A stretch of 64,000 nt of DNA from assembly GCF_963966145.1 (NCBI RefSeq), contig NC_091052.1, forward strand, positions 13,578,001 to 13,642,000, written 5' to 3'. Shown here piece after piece: positions 1 through 12,000 of this stretch; within the stretch, counting starts at the first letter, position 1, and every line of letters begins with the position of its first letter. This DNA comes from Tenebrio molitor. Taxonomy: Eukaryota; Arthropoda; Insecta; Coleoptera; Tenebrionidae. A model generated the notes under the pieces. That model saw only the letters and a program-made list of their open reading frames with translations, did not search any database and was not told where the DNA came from. Position numbers and translations under genes: made by a program.

Positions 1-417
1 ATGGCTGACGGAGACAGTGCTCCGAGGTCGCGGTCCCGGCGCTAGTGGGTTCGAATCCCACCGAAGGGGGAGGATTTTTTCGAAGGAAGGAAACTCCGCC
101 GGGCCATGGATGTGTGTGTATGTCTAGTAGGGGCTGACGGTAGGGTGGTGGAAGGAAGAGCGACACTCTCCCGACACCACCGCGAGGTCAGCAGGGTTCA
201 AATCCCAGGCCGGATGGGCCTCCCATGGATGTTTGTGCTGTATTTCATGTTGTGTTGTCCAGAAAGAAAAAAGGAGAAGAGAGGGTGGGTGTGGGTGGCC
301 GGGGAAAGTACCCCGGAGCCCCGCCGCACACAAAAGGAAAAAATAGGAAAAAAGCCGACCGCAAGGTACCTGGTAGACCAGTACGGTGAAAAGGGAAAGG
401 CTATTAAAAAAAAAAAA
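1..417 (+). repeat. Dimeric tRNA-derived SINE with poly(A) tail
   Basis: Two head-to-tail units each begin with a GCTGACGG-like start, carry an RNA polymerase III B box (GGTTCGAATCC at 48-58, GGTTCAAATCC at 195-205) and are followed by CCATGGATGT. The second unit also has an A-box-like TAGGGTGGTGG near 141. A unique tail follows and ends in a run of 12 A at 406-417. Internal Pol III promoters, a non-tRNA body and a 3' A-tract define a tRNA-derived SINE, mobilised in trans by a LINE. The left edge may lie outside the window. No tRNA cloverleaf is preserved, so it is not a tRNA gene. Confidence 0.75.
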
Positions 418-479
418 GTTATTTGAAAACACAAAATACATATAGACTTTTCGTTTGACAAATCGAACGAAGAAAACCA

Positions 480-800
480 TAAATAAAAGAAATTTATAAG
501 CTGCAAAAATGGTGGATGCGCCGAGAAATATTAGCTTTTTTTTCTATTTCTTTGTCGTTTGATGAGCTATGCGCGATCCAACGACTGTTTTATGTAGATT
601 TAGCCGTAGCAAAATAACACATTAAAAACTATAAACCATCACCTTTAATTTTAATGAAGAAAACTACGCTTTAAAACACGAAAAAATAGTGGACGCGCTG
701 TGAAATAGGAAAAATATGTCCACATTTCTGTCACACCGATGGAATTTATAAATTACAGATCTTTAAATAAAGAATTTTGCGAGTAATTTTATTTGAGAAA
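480..800 (+). repeat. Core-motif tandem repeat, array 1 (two units)
   Basis: Core ATGGTGGATGCGCC lies at 509-522 and a decayed copy (ATAGTGGACGCGCT) at 686-699, 177 bp apart. Downstream of each core the sequence is AT-rich with loosely similar phrases (a T-rich run, a TTATAGATT-like piece). This is the leftmost of several arrays of the same family. Confidence 0.6.
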
Positions 801-3800
801 ATGCTAAATGCGTATTGAAAAGAAATTGATACTTTGTAAAACAAAATAAGTTTCCTTTCACGTCCTGCGAGAGACCCGACAACCGTCTAGAGGTGGAAGG
901 TCCTGATTCCTCTTTAATCCTCTCTGTGGAGGCAGAAAATAAAACCTCGCTGATAGACGCCGGAGAAGACAAAAAAAAGTATGGTTTCTATTTAGCCAGC
1001 ATTTACCAGAAGGGTATTTATGAACATGTTGAACCGAACTTTAATGAGAAACGCATCACTTCTGACACACACCTCATTAGTGAAGTAGCAGAGAAAAGCG
1101 GTGGTGCTTTTGAACTTCGCCAGAATGTTTCAGGAAACTCCAATTCGTTATGCCTTCATCGTTTCTGCGGAGTTCCACTAACATTAATTCACTGAAATAT
1201 TAGTTTTCACCGGAGCGATGTAGTTCTTTGTCGGGGCGAGGGCGTCCCGGGATTAAATGTTCCTACGCGACCAATTAATATGCACAACTCCCGGAACAAA
1301 TCGATACCGGACTCCGGATCAAATCGTCGGAACGATCGTGATCCATACGTGTCGACCCCGGCTTTCGATTTATGGTTTGTCGACCATTCAAGACGGTCCG
1401 GAACGAGCCCGAGAACCGCCGAAATGGTCGTAAGAGCTTTACAATTGAAACCGAAGCGTGATTTCCCCGGTCCGGCATAAGTTATGTCCGGGACCGCGAA
1501 ATTAAAAATAACGACTGACGAGCTTAGGTAATTGGCGGCGGAAGGACGAAAGGTAAAAAACGGTCGGGCAAGAGCCGCAGTACATTTGGGCCGATTGCCT
1601 TGTTTCATGGACAGCTGCAAAAAGTGATTAATCTGTGGAAAGCTTCCTCGACGGGTCGCTGGTGTTTCGGGGATTATCGCCGGCGGTGCAGACGCTCTAC
1701 TGCTTCCATTATGCCCGATTTGCACTGCTTCCTAATGCACTCGAACGTTTCCGAAGCTTATCAAAGTTGGACTCGTTTTAGTTTTGGTCGAGACATAAAA
1801 AGCAAATTTTCCAAAGATTAAGTTTAAAAGGATCTCGGTTAATAAATCTGAGCCGATAAGGACGAGCCAACCAAAAAAAAAAAATCTAAAAAAAAAGTCG
1901 ATTCCTAGTTTCATCTCCGGTCGGTGCTCCGACTAGTCGAGATACTTTTTGATGGCTTATAAAATTTTAAACTGTTAGAAAATGCGAAAAGGCAGAAGAG
2001 CCCCAGGGAGTCATCCTTCCGGATAGATATATAACAGTGGATGTCCATTAGAAAGCAATAAATCTGTCCGCAATATTTCATGACGTACCTGTTGGAGATT
2101 TATACGCAGCTTCTTGCCAATGTCGAGGTAATAAATAAGAACCTTTTCAATATTCCTTCATGTTTCGGTTTATTTATGGCGCGTCGCGTGTTCGCGACGC
2201 CGATTAGCCTCCATTACCATTTTTACGACATGCCCATGGTGGGATGCGTTTTCCGTGTACCGCGAACGTAGCCCCACATAAACAACAATTAAAATCGGGC
2301 GAACACATTTTTAGCGACGCGCAACCAAAAAAAAATTTCTATTCTAGCGTGAAACGTATTTTTGTCGATCCGAACATGGTCGGAAATTTCCGTCTGAAAG
2401 GAACCGTTCCTGCAAATACACAATTATCGAATTGACAGCTCCAGTGTCGCTCGAAAGATTTCCTCGATAAGCTGCTTTGAAAGCTAGAAAAAGTATGATA
2501 AATGGTGCTATAATGATAATATTCTCTTTCGGAGTACATTTATTGAAACTGAATTTTTTATGAGGTGTAGCTTCGCCATGATAAATTATACGTTTCGGGT
2601 TATACATATTCGGCGAAGATAAATAACGACAGACACAATTTTTTCTCGTGTTTGGGACGAGCTTTTACCCCCCAAATTACAGCGGTTCACTCGATCCAGT
2701 CACAGCTTCGACTATTGTGAAAATATTACAACAGTGCTGCGGCGTTGGTGATTAATGGTGTTAAGTCGTGGAGTGCAAGCTTATTAGGCACCAGAAGCGC
2801 TATTGCTGTACATGGCGTTCAGCTGAACGACCTTGAATTGCAAAACGAACCTCCATCGGAAAATAGACGTGATTTTGGGGCGTGGCAAAAGCTCCGAAAA
2901 ATTTCGCACAGCTTCTAATTCCGAGATTTAATTACGGAGATAACGTACCGGGCCCATAAAGCTCGGATTTCCAGTTTTATTGTGCGATCGTCCTCATCTA
3001 TCAAACGGATTTGATATTTGAACGTCGAAGAAATTACAAGCCATTCACGATCCGAAACGAATTTCAATTCCGGCTCCGTAGAGATTGGAAGACTGTTGAT
3101 TCTCCATAATCAGCCGAAAGTACTCATCATTTATCCAGTTTCGCAAGTGTACCATTCAGACTGTCCGTCCATTTCTCATTAGTCCAGATGCGTATTGAAC
3201 GGTGGAATTTTATCATCCACTCGACGGAGCCTTAATGGGCCGGCCGGAATCAATTCTTGGTGCATTAAGCGAAAATCAAAGTCGAAAGGAGAATAAACAG
3301 GAAACGGCGAAATCTTAATTACGATCAATGCGGCACTTTATCAAGTTAACGGCCAGTTATACTGGCGGCGATAAAAATCTTATAAATCTTGGCCGTCCCG
3401 ATTCGAAGAGACGTACCGTCACCTTTATGGAGCACCATCGTTCGGACGAAGCCACGATTTTTCCTCCGTTTCATTTAGATGGTCCTTCACGGTTCATTAC
3501 GGGCACACCCCTTGATTATATTGCCGTATACCGAAATTAAGGGGGCATAAAAAAGCAACGAATTCGACGACAGATAAAGTCCTCGCTTCAATTTCCGCGA
3601 GAATATACGTTTCACATTACGGGAGGTATCGCAAATTGCGAAACGATGGAAATAAAGCTCGAGTACCGGGACCGCAATAACGTTTTATTTATTTTTGGAA
3701 AATTGAAACGGCACGAATGACATTAGGCGAGCTTCCTGCAGCGGCAACGTACGAGAAGACGATTGTCTGGGCTGCGTTTCGTAAGTGGGTCAATAAAAAA

Positions 3801-3960
3801 AATCTAAAAAATAAAAACGTGAAATGTACAACCCGGAACGAGACCGTTAAGAGTGGAACCGTCATAAGTGATGCGTTCACATTCGGTTTTGAAGAGAGCA
3901 GCATCCGGTGAGAGGTCATCACATACATTTTATTCCCGGGCAGTGAATTAGTTTCATGAG
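800..3960. other. Single-copy non-coding stretch
   Basis: GC-balanced sequence with no repeat, recognisable domain or splice-delimited exon. The longest open frame (172 codons, minus strand, 1207-1725) matches no family I know and overlaps frames of similar quality on the other strand. Many TAATTA-type words suggest intronic or intergenic regulatory DNA, but this is not demonstrable here. Confidence 0.5.
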
Positions 3961-4033
3961 TCACGCTAAAATCGTTCGCATCACGCTAAAATCGTTCGCA
4001 ACACGCTAAAATCGTTCGCAGCAAGCTAAAATC
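3961..4033 (+). repeat. 20-bp minisatellite, about 3.6 copies
   Basis: The unit CACGCTAAAATCGTTCGCA plus one variable base repeats in exact 20-bp register three times, with a fourth partial copy running into GCTAAAATCTCGG. It is followed by a short hairpin, GCTAAAATCTCGG / CCGAGTTTAGC with loop TAG (4024-4051), so the array ends in a foldback. Tandem repeats next to a terminal hairpin also occur in some non-autonomous Helitron-like elements, but no Helitron end could be identified. Confidence 0.8.
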
Positions 4034-4280
4034 TCGGTAGCCGAGTTTAGCGGAGCGAGTGAGAAACAGTCATTGTTCATTGTGTTTTCATTGTGTTGCT
4101 AAATTTAAGTGACCTCAGTGCAAAGCTGCCACAGATAAAAACGATAAAGACACCACAAATATTGTAAGTTCACAGATGGATTTAGTAGGCAATTCTCAAT
4201 TATATGGCTTCAATAAGTCATCTATTGAAAAAAGGTGTGTAACAAAATGTGAAGCGGAAAATGGACAAATTATGATAATA

Positions 4281-4475
4281 CAGGGTATCTATAAATGATT
4301 GTCTGGTCCTGCTTGCTATGAAAACGTGTGTTCTGTTCAATACAATAAACCATTGTCAAGAAAATATGACTAAAATAAAACTTGAACATCAAAACCTAAC
4401 CAGTCTGTTTACCTCTAAAAGCGGACGTATTTGCAGTTTTTATTGAAAAATACAGACTTTTGGTGTTTTTTTTAA
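4281..4475 (-). mobile_element. Internally deleted copy of the 49.5-kb transposon
   Basis: Read on the minus strand, this matches an internal part of the element at 49459-50951 (about 49665-49830, including ACGTCCGCTTTTAGAGGTAA) joined directly to that element's right inverted repeat (CAATCATTTATAGA...CCTG) and ending at a TA. The transposase region between is missing. The left inverted repeat is not found. This is the expected structure of a truncated, non-autonomous deletion derivative. Confidence 0.75.
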
Positions 4476-5133
4476 AAGAGCATTGGATTTAAATCATATT
4501 AATTATATGTGTATGTTCTTGTTCCTGATTCCTCCAAATACCATCATCCATAATAATATAATTTATATAATATATTACTTAAAATCAATTACGAAGTCAT
4601 TGAAGTTTTCACTTCTGTCATGCGGTCTTAAGCACACAATTTTTTTTTTTTTTTGGAAGCCCACAAAAATTTAAATAAAGAAAGCAACGAATCGAAATGG
4701 TCGACAAACCTTGACAAAAGCAAGGCAGGTTGTTCAACTCGAGTGAAAAAAGTCAAATCGATAAAACAAATTTGGGTTGAATTTAAGTGGCAATAAAAAG
4801 TGAAAAAGATGTATCAGTAGGTCCAAGAGGTTCTAATTTGGCAACATTATACAGCAGTGGATAACGTGTTTTTATCATTGATTCGTTAAATTGTCACCAA
4901 GATTGGATAAAAATCATTCAGGGCAAAGCAAAAATACCTTTCTACAAGTTAGAGTTGATTAATTTAAAATCAATTTGAAAGCTCTGTAGTCGTGATAAAG
5001 AAAAGGTGATTAGTAAATTGATTCATACGAGTATAACGATCAAAACGAAAGAGTTATTCGTGTTTAATCGATTAGAAAAGGATTTCTCTTGACAATGATT
5101 TTCTTATGTTTAAACATGACAAAGTGAGATATA

Positions 5134-5585
5134 CAGGATTATTCACATAAGATGACGAGCCTGATCAGGTAAAATTGCAACCCAAAATACACTTTACAAA
5201 GCAGTCATTGTGTTTTGGTATTTAAAAATTAAAACAGGAATCCAAGTAGGTATTTTATTAATTTGAAAGGTATATGTGTCATAGCATTTTTCGTTCATAT
5301 TTAGTATTTGAAAAGGTTTGCGAACGATGACAGAACCCATATGATCTTACTTACCCATTACTTTTGTAATTTTAATCCCTTATTATTCTTATTAAATCAT
5401 ACTTTTTTGAGAAAGGTATTTTTCTGTCAGAACTTGACATTTATTAGGCTGACGTTAAAAGCTGTCTATGTTTTATGTGCATTATGGTAATGTCGGATGT
5501 AACAGGGATCGAGATTGCTTTGTGAATTGTCTTTTGGGTTGCATTTTTACCTGGTCAGGCTCTTCATCTTACGTGAATAACCCTG
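5134..5585. mobile_element. 452-bp MITE with long terminal inverted repeats
   Basis: The left end CAGGATTATTCAC and right end GTGAATAACCCTG begin inverted repeats of at least 70 bp. They include AGATGA(C/A)GAGCCTGA and TGCAACCCAAAA in both arms. Both ends are flanked by TA, the usual Tc1/mariner-type target duplication. There is no transposase frame inside, so it is non-autonomous. Confidence 0.85.
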
Positions 5586-5763
5586 TACATTAAAAACAAA
5601 ATACGACTCCTAGTTTGATTCATAATGATGTAACTAACAAAATGAATTATATTTTTTTGTGAATTGTTGTCGTTGTAATGAAAATAGCAATAAAACTAAC
5701 ATAAAAACCAGTGCGATTTAGATTTGATTAATTCAAAATTAACGTGGCGTGAAATAGTTATTT

Positions 5764-5884
5764 GTACAACTAGTTATGAAAGTCATACTTTTTTTCACGA
5801 ATTTGCAGATTGATTAACGAGGGCGTAGCCCGAGTTAATTGAGCAAATAAGTGGAAAAAAAGAGACTTTCATAACGTGTTGTAC
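5764..5884. repeat. 121-bp foldback hairpin
   Basis: The left arm starts GTACAACTAGTTATGAAAGT and the right arm ends ACTTTCATAACGTGTTGTAC. The arms pair over about 58 bp each around GGGCGTAGCCC. It is inserted in the decayed tandem array. Three other hairpins of almost the same length occur in the window (17167, 21509, 62458) with different arm sequences. Confidence 0.8.
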
Positions 5885-6599
5885 ATACTATTTTTTTGCA
5901 TATCGATGTAAGTTGAGAAATTTGGTCTAAAAAGATTCATGAAAAATTACAAACAAAAAATAGGTATAAAATGATGCAAAAAAGCACTACCTTCACTACG
6001 ATTTTGCGTGTAAAAAAGTGCCACTTTAATTACGATATGGAAAAAAATTAATTTGAAAGCTCTACTAATCGTGAACATGGAAAAATGATTCGTAGCAATA
6101 ATTTTACTTAGGTTTCAAGATTACAATTTGAGATAGATGTCAAAAACAAAACACGACTCTTTGATTGGCTCGTACAGATGTAATTGTCAAAGTGAAAATG
6201 AAAGTAATAATTATAACTTGTCCGTTGTGGTAAATATCAAACAATAAAAACAAATCAATCAGTATGAATCAATTTACGACTTGATTTTGGTTTCGCATGG
6301 GCAACAGGACTTATAATTTTTATGCGAGTTAAATTTGATTAATTGAAAATAAATGTGGCAAGAAAAATAAATTTGGAAAATGGAAAAATGATTCACAGAT
6401 TAATATATTGATACGATGTTTCTAAGCAATATTTTTTTGATGTTTAAAGATTACAAAATGAACCAGTATGAACGAATCAACGACTTGATTTAGGTTTTGC
6501 GTAGACCACGGAACTGTAAACCTTACGAGATGGATTGATACAAAGTCAGAGTTATGATTTTCATGTAAAAATTGCAAAATTCGTGCACTTTAGGAAAAT

Positions 6600-7740
6600 A
6601 GTAATGTAAAGATACAGAGTCGCGAGTGTCTCGGAGTGTTGGAGATTTTTACGATTCGCCTTTACAACCGATCCAGGCCCATAAAGCTCGCGATCCGAGT
6701 GTCGAAATGCAAATAAGAGTTCCGGTTAAGTGCAAATCCGTAGTGGAGTAAGCTCCCGGAATAATGTGGAACAACATGTGGAGAGCTAAATGACTGCACG
6801 TTCCCGAGATCTATTGTTCGAGGGCAATGATAGTACACAGACGGGTCGGTGATGCATGGTGATTGTGGAAGGGCCCCAGGTCACTTTAATCATCTACACG
6901 AAATCCGACCCGCTGCTGCACTAAAACGCTTAAAACTTTTCGCAGAAGTAATCCGCCAAGTTAAGATCTATAGTGTTCACGTGTAAATATTTTTCACTTA
7001 TTGCGATTCCGCGGAGCGCGGCTTGGGGAGCATATTTCAAATTAGGATCCGGAATTAAACCGCGCCGGATACAAAGCCCTAATAAAAATTTTCCGGACGG
7101 GCTGCGTCGTCGATTAAACAAAGTCACCCCGGACCGGGGCCACTTTTCGATTCGGCGAAAGTTGAGTTGTCGGAGGAGTATCGACCGGTCGGGAGTCTCT
7201 GTTTGGTTAACCACCACGGTCCTAAAACCACATTAACCATTTTAACCAAGTTATAGGATTAAACTTGCGGCTTGTACTCGATTGATTAATTCCGCGCGTA
7301 CAGTCGACTCGCCCACACCACCGACATTATTTTCGCAAATCCTCAAAGCGAATTTTCACAATTAACGAATTAGTTTCAGAAAGAGGATCAAGAGGGAGCG
7401 AAAAATACTCACGTTTTGGGCCGCCACCTCCGTCATACCTGGAACAGAAAACGCGGTTTAAACGGAGTTAATTAACTGCATCGCTTTTCGCGGACGGCCA
7501 GACCGTACGCTACAACAGAAATCAATTTGTACTAGAATAGATTCAGGTAAAGACTCACAAAAGCTGTTTCATTTTGCATGAAACTACGAAATTTCAAGGG
7601 TTATTCTTGGGCTCTTTTCCAAAGGAAATGGAATCGGTGCTGCAACAAAGGGTTAATGGCGTGGTTAAAAGAGGAAAGATAATTGGTAACAACCACCACA
7701 AATGGAATAGCATACGAGTACGAGTACCTTTTGTTGTCTT
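6600..7740. other. Single-copy stretch with one candidate microexon
   Basis: GC-balanced DNA without repeats. Open frames on both strands at 6930-7236 overlap and match no family. The only gene-like signal is the splice-flanked 26-nt segment at 7413-7438. Confidence 0.5.
7413..7438 (-). other. Candidate 26-nt microexon (minus strand)
   Basis: On the minus strand a pyrimidine-rich acceptor (CGTTTTCTGTTCCAG) is followed by 26 nt and then an excellent donor (GTGAGTATTT). In two frames the segment is open: Tyr-Asp-Gly-Gly-Gly-Gly-Pro-Lys, or Met-Thr-Glu-Val-Ala-Ala-Gln-Asn. Very short exons are common in insect neuronal genes with giant introns, which would fit the surrounding gene-poor DNA. I cannot identify the gene and see no convincing partner exon in the window, so this may be a chance pairing of good splice signals. 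Confidence 0.35.
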
Positions 7741-8345
7741 TCTTTCAGATTTGTAAATTGCGGTATCTATTAAAAACTCGAAAGGCACAATCTCGCATTA
7801 ATGTATTCCTGGTAATAGTTAAAAAAAATCCAAATGCATGTCAACGAAAAATGGTGGATGCGCCAGGAAATTTTTTCATTTTAACTAACGATATCTCTGT
7901 TACCGTCTGAGCTAGATCCATTTTAAAAACTGTGTCGTATAGATTTATTCGTGGTGATTACACTGCAAAAAACTGCATGACCGTAGCTTTACTAACCGTC
8001 GAGAAAACGGCAAGTATATGTTTCACAAAATGGCGGAGGCGCCGGGACATTTCTTCGCTAAAAGTCATGATATTTCTGTCATCGTTTTAATCAGAACTAA
8101 TCTAAACACTGCATTTTATAGATTATTTTGTGGCTATTATGCGACAAATTGCATGGTATCTCCAATGGTACTCGCGAAAATAGCACTTAATTATTGCGCA
8201 AAATGGTGGATGCGCCGGGTTCTTTCACTAAAACTGACGATATCTCAGTTGCTATTTGAGCTAGATACAATTTAAAAACTACATTTTATAGATTACTTTG
8301 TGGCGACTCCTATGCAAGGAACTGCATGACTGTGGCCATAATAAT
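7740..8345 (+). repeat. Core-motif tandem repeat, array 2 (three units)
   Basis: Cores lie at 7851 (ATGGTGGATGCGCC), 8030 (ATGGCGGAGGCGCC) and 8203 (ATGGTGGATGCGCC), so periods are 179 and 173 bp. Between cores the units share, in order, a CGATATCTCTGTTA-like phrase, GAGCTAGATCCATTTTAAAA, a TTTTATAGATTACTTTGTGG-like phrase and an AACTGCATGA phrase. This is the clearest array of the family and shares its whole unit with the one at 11.65-12.0 kb. Confidence 0.85.
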
Positions 8346-10380
8346 GTTTCTATAGTTTCATTTCCAAATTATAAAGATATTGACGGCTGCACTTCATTAC
8401 TCTTAAATGAAACAAATTTTATTCAAACATTTAGAGTAGTCTCTGCAACCTATATTTTCCAAAATTCGAAGGGCAAATGTTAGTTTGACAACTGTACGAA
8501 CCAATCTACGCACTGACTATGCTTTCCCACAACCCAAACGCCAAGCGTCAAATTGCCTCTTATCTAGGACACTACTGCGTTGATTCCTTGCCACTTGTGG
8601 TCCTTTATTTGCACACACTGTAGATACATACTTTTCCCTAAATGAAATTTTTGGGGCTGACCAGCCCCGTTCGCTGTTTCCGTTTACCACAGGTGGTTTC
8701 CAAACAATTTACCTTCATCATATTATATTACTTTATGACAGTGGTCCCAGCAGACACTTTATAACTTAAATACAATTTATCGCGTGTGGGGTACTTTAAT
8801 CCACTACAACAATACATTAATTTAATTTTCATTATCCTTTGCCATTAATTCACATTTACAAGTTGACGACCCTACAAAGTTTTATTAGTGGGATAAGAGG
8901 CACCTTTGTGCGCGTTGCGAAACTCCGCAGAAAAATACCGATCCAGTTGGCAGCGGCGAAGGTCGACGAGGTGAGAACATTTGAAGAAATTCTTCTGCGA
9001 AAAGCGTGTCCTTGTGCGAACTAAAGACGTAGAGCAATGACAAACACGGCGTCACGTGTAAAAATAACGAGGAATTAGATGGTGTCAGATAAGAAAAGAT
9101 TGATTCCGTGTGTATAACACAAAGGTCTGATGTTTGAGCGGCTCTTAGTGAAAAGAATTCACTCGCTCAACTGCATTCCAGCACCGACTGCTTCTTCATT
9201 CCTCACTGTCTGTCGCACTTTGTTGCCGTTTACGTGGCACCTTTTCAACATCGACGAAAACTATTTGTTCCGCCGATGCGCCGCGATCTTTGTATTGTAT
9301 TTACTTTGCGATCTTAATCTACCACTTGGAGGTAATGGGAGATCGTGACTTCGGGTTCTTGCGAACATTAACAATGACACGAACGGCGGCGGCGGTGTGA
9401 ATCCGATTGCTATGATAATATATTCTATTGCTCCCCGATCCTTTGCCCTTCCGGACTGATCGGGTCAAAACCACTACAAAGTAGTTTGTTACCGAAAGCT
9501 TCCAGCTTATAGAGATAACAGAAAGCTTTCATCTCTTTTGATTTGTTGTTGCGGTTTCACAACACATTGCACATCCCAGATAAATCATAATTAAACGCTC
9601 GGATACGTTCCTGGTTTTTTGGGGGTAGGTGCATCATCCACCGACAAGATCTCCAAGCAAGTTTTTCGACGTCACCCTTGTTAATTTAAATATCAAGGGT
9701 GACGGAATTAATTCGGCGCACAGATTATGATAGACACTACTCAGATTGGACCTCACTCTACCAAGTGGTTATCACTTCAAGCTCTCCCTCTGTGTAATGC
9801 AAAACCGAAGAAGAAACCCGAAAGATAGGCGCACGGAATTTAATTAAATTGCATATTGACCGTTGATGCGACCCAATGAAATATAGTTTAATTAAGACCG
9901 TGCACAGACTAAAACAAACGGTTAGCCAACCCTAATCTGATATTAACAAAGTTAATTAACAAAGACAAATGCGCGGCATCAGTCATGACACGCCCACCTG
10001 AAATACAAAACAAGTGTAATCAAATATTATGGCGGTACTACTGAAAATTGAATTGTCCGGGGTACATGTTCGCTCCGGCGTTGTCGTGATTGCGGTATTT
10101 TCGGGTGATCAACAAATCGCCAACATGACAAATTGATTGGCTCTCGTTAACTGTTTCAACAGTGGAGGAATCCTTCGCATGCGAAACACGAATTACTCAT
10201 TCCGAAATGAAAATTTACAAATAACGACCGCTGAGGGTTACGGAGCGTCTGGAATCACAACAGCGCCACGAGGTTTCGATGGGGCATAAATCGGGACGAG
10301 AGTGGGCAAAAAAATATGTAGCGCGTACTGTTATTGAAGTGTTTCGCTACCACAAAACCGCAAGAAAATCAAAATTCAAG
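8346..10380. other. Single-copy non-coding stretch
   Basis: No repeats or recognisable coding sequence. Short frames at 8839-9024 and 9130-9348 have no family match and no splice context. Several TTAATTAA-like words occur at 9840-9960. Confidence 0.5.
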
Positions 10381-10540
10381 ACTTTCGGAAAAGATTGCAA
10401 AAACATGCAAAAAAAATGGTGAATGCGCCGGGAAATAAAAATTTGATCCGATGAGTTATAGAGGTATCAAAGAACGATAGGTGATGATTAGCGTAAAAAT
10501 TAGTCTGAAGAGGTTTTAACCAAAGAAAAACTGTTGGGCC
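10380..10540 (+). repeat. Core-motif repeat, single unit
   Basis: The core variant ATGGTGAATGCGCC is at 10416-10429, preceded by an A-rich run and followed by GGGAAAT as in other copies. It is a lone, decayed unit with no neighbour at ~175 bp. Confidence 0.6.
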
Positions 10541-11650
10541 ACTATGAGAAAGTTTTGAAACATTTTGGAATTTATAGATCGTTTATTTACAAAAGGAGTC
10601 CTCCGGCCCGCAACACATGTTAAACTCCATCCGAGCGGCAAGTTTAAGGACAAACAAAAGTACAGAACACAACAAATCATTAACAACGGCGAAACAATTA
10701 AACTGGAGGAAGAGAAGCACACCGAGTAGAAAAAGTTTTTTAGCGATTATCGGCCAGCTGGCAGTTTCCACGCCAGGAGATAAAGAGCATCGCCCCAGCG
10801 GAGTCATCAAATTTGGAATGGGCCTTGGCAAAGAGTCGAACAGGAAAAGTTAATTGGACCGTTGTTTCCGGCGGTGGAATTCGACGGATTCCCCTTTTTT
10901 CGAGTCGCGTTCACCTGATTTCATACGGCGAGTAATGCGATTATAAGTGTATAAACGGCTTTAATCTGGACCGTATTGCGTTCATTTCACGCGAAGGGTT
11001 CCCGCAGGGTCCGAAATTCGCCGGATTACAGATTCATCCCCGTTAAATATGCAAGGCACATTTAAATTCCCAGATGAAGAAAAACAAACGGCGAAATCGG
11101 ACGCGAAATCTGGACGGAATGAGGGATTCGCCGCGTACAAAGGTCGAAATAATTTCGCACAATTACAAAGAAATCTTTCAAGTTGCGAACAAAGTAATGA
11201 AGAAAGATAAAGTTTCTAATTACAAATTGCGTCGTGAGAGCGCCGGCTCATCAAATCGCTCCTCTCTTAGGGCTCCGGACAAATTAATTAAGAACCTCAT
11301 AGATGAGGGCGACGGGACTCTTTTCCCAATCGGACAAAAAATCTGAATCGACGGCATCCGGGGCTTCCGAACTCCTCTTTTTTAATAAATTTTCAATTAA
11401 ATCACCTCCCCGAAATGCTACTTGAGGACGCTGATCAGCCGGCCTCGATAAAAATCCGTTCGAAAAGACGTGACACGGGGTAAAGGTCAATTTTTATGCA
11501 AATCTTCTGTCACGACCTCCATTTGTCCCAAGAATTGGTTTACGCAGACGCTCTTGTTCCAATCCGCTCTCTGCACCGATGCGCTGCATATTAATCGAGA
11601 CTTTTATTTAAAAATTCTTCGGTGCAATAAGACAGAAAAGATGAAGAGAT
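10541..11650. other. Single-copy non-coding stretch
   Basis: GC-balanced DNA. Overlapping short frames on both strands (10516-10853, 11074-11652) show no conserved domain. Nothing else was seen. Confidence 0.5.
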
Positions 11651-12000
11651 GAATCACTCTGTGATTGCTTCATTTCCAGCAAGATCCAATTTAATAACTG
11701 TGTTTTACGGATTACGCTTCCGATGCACTGCATCGCTCTACACTTAATAACAGTCGAGAAAACTCCAAATACATGTGTTGCAAAAATGGTGGATGCGCCG
11801 GGAATTTTTTTCTACTGCACTAACGATATCTCTGTCACAGTTTGAGTCAGGTCCATTCTAAAAACAGTGCTTTATAGATTTCTTTGTGACGAATCCGATG
11901 CAAAAAACTGCATGATCCTATCATCAGTAGCAGTTGGGACAACTAGAATAATATACATTTTGCGGAAATGGTGGATGCGCCGGGATATTTTTTTATTTTT
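11650..12000 (+). repeat. Core-motif tandem repeat, array 3 (two units)
   Basis: Two exact cores ATGGTGGATGCGCC at 11786-11799 and 11968-11981 are 182 bp apart. The unit body matches array 2 (CGATATCTCTGT, a TTTATAGATT phrase, GATGCAAAAAACTGCATGA). The half-unit before the first core, from about 11650, belongs to the same repeat. Confidence 0.85.

Larger units (their letters stand above)
4680..6600. repeat. Decayed tandem repeats of roughly 300-bp unit, with insertions
   Basis: Several phrases recur in order through this AT-rich block: GATTTGATTAATT (5721, 6334), AATTTGAAAGCTCT (4974, 6051), GGAAAAATGATTC (6080, 6382) and a CAGTATGAA...ACGACTTGATTT phrase (6261, 6464). Spacings are irregular, about 200-320 bp. 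The array is interrupted by a 452-bp MITE and a 121-bp foldback hairpin, which I list separately. No coding potential was seen. Confidence 0.45.

Noticed and set aside
1..210. tRNA genes
   Set aside because: B boxes are present but no cloverleaf or acceptor stem forms; the context is a SINE with poly(A) tail.
1207..1725. 172-codon minus-strand open frame
   Set aside because: No domain, no splice or promoter context, and competing open frames on the opposite strand; expected by chance at this GC content.
3961..4020. CRISPR-like array
   Set aside because: Units are contiguous 20-bp repeats without unique spacers, in a eukaryotic context.
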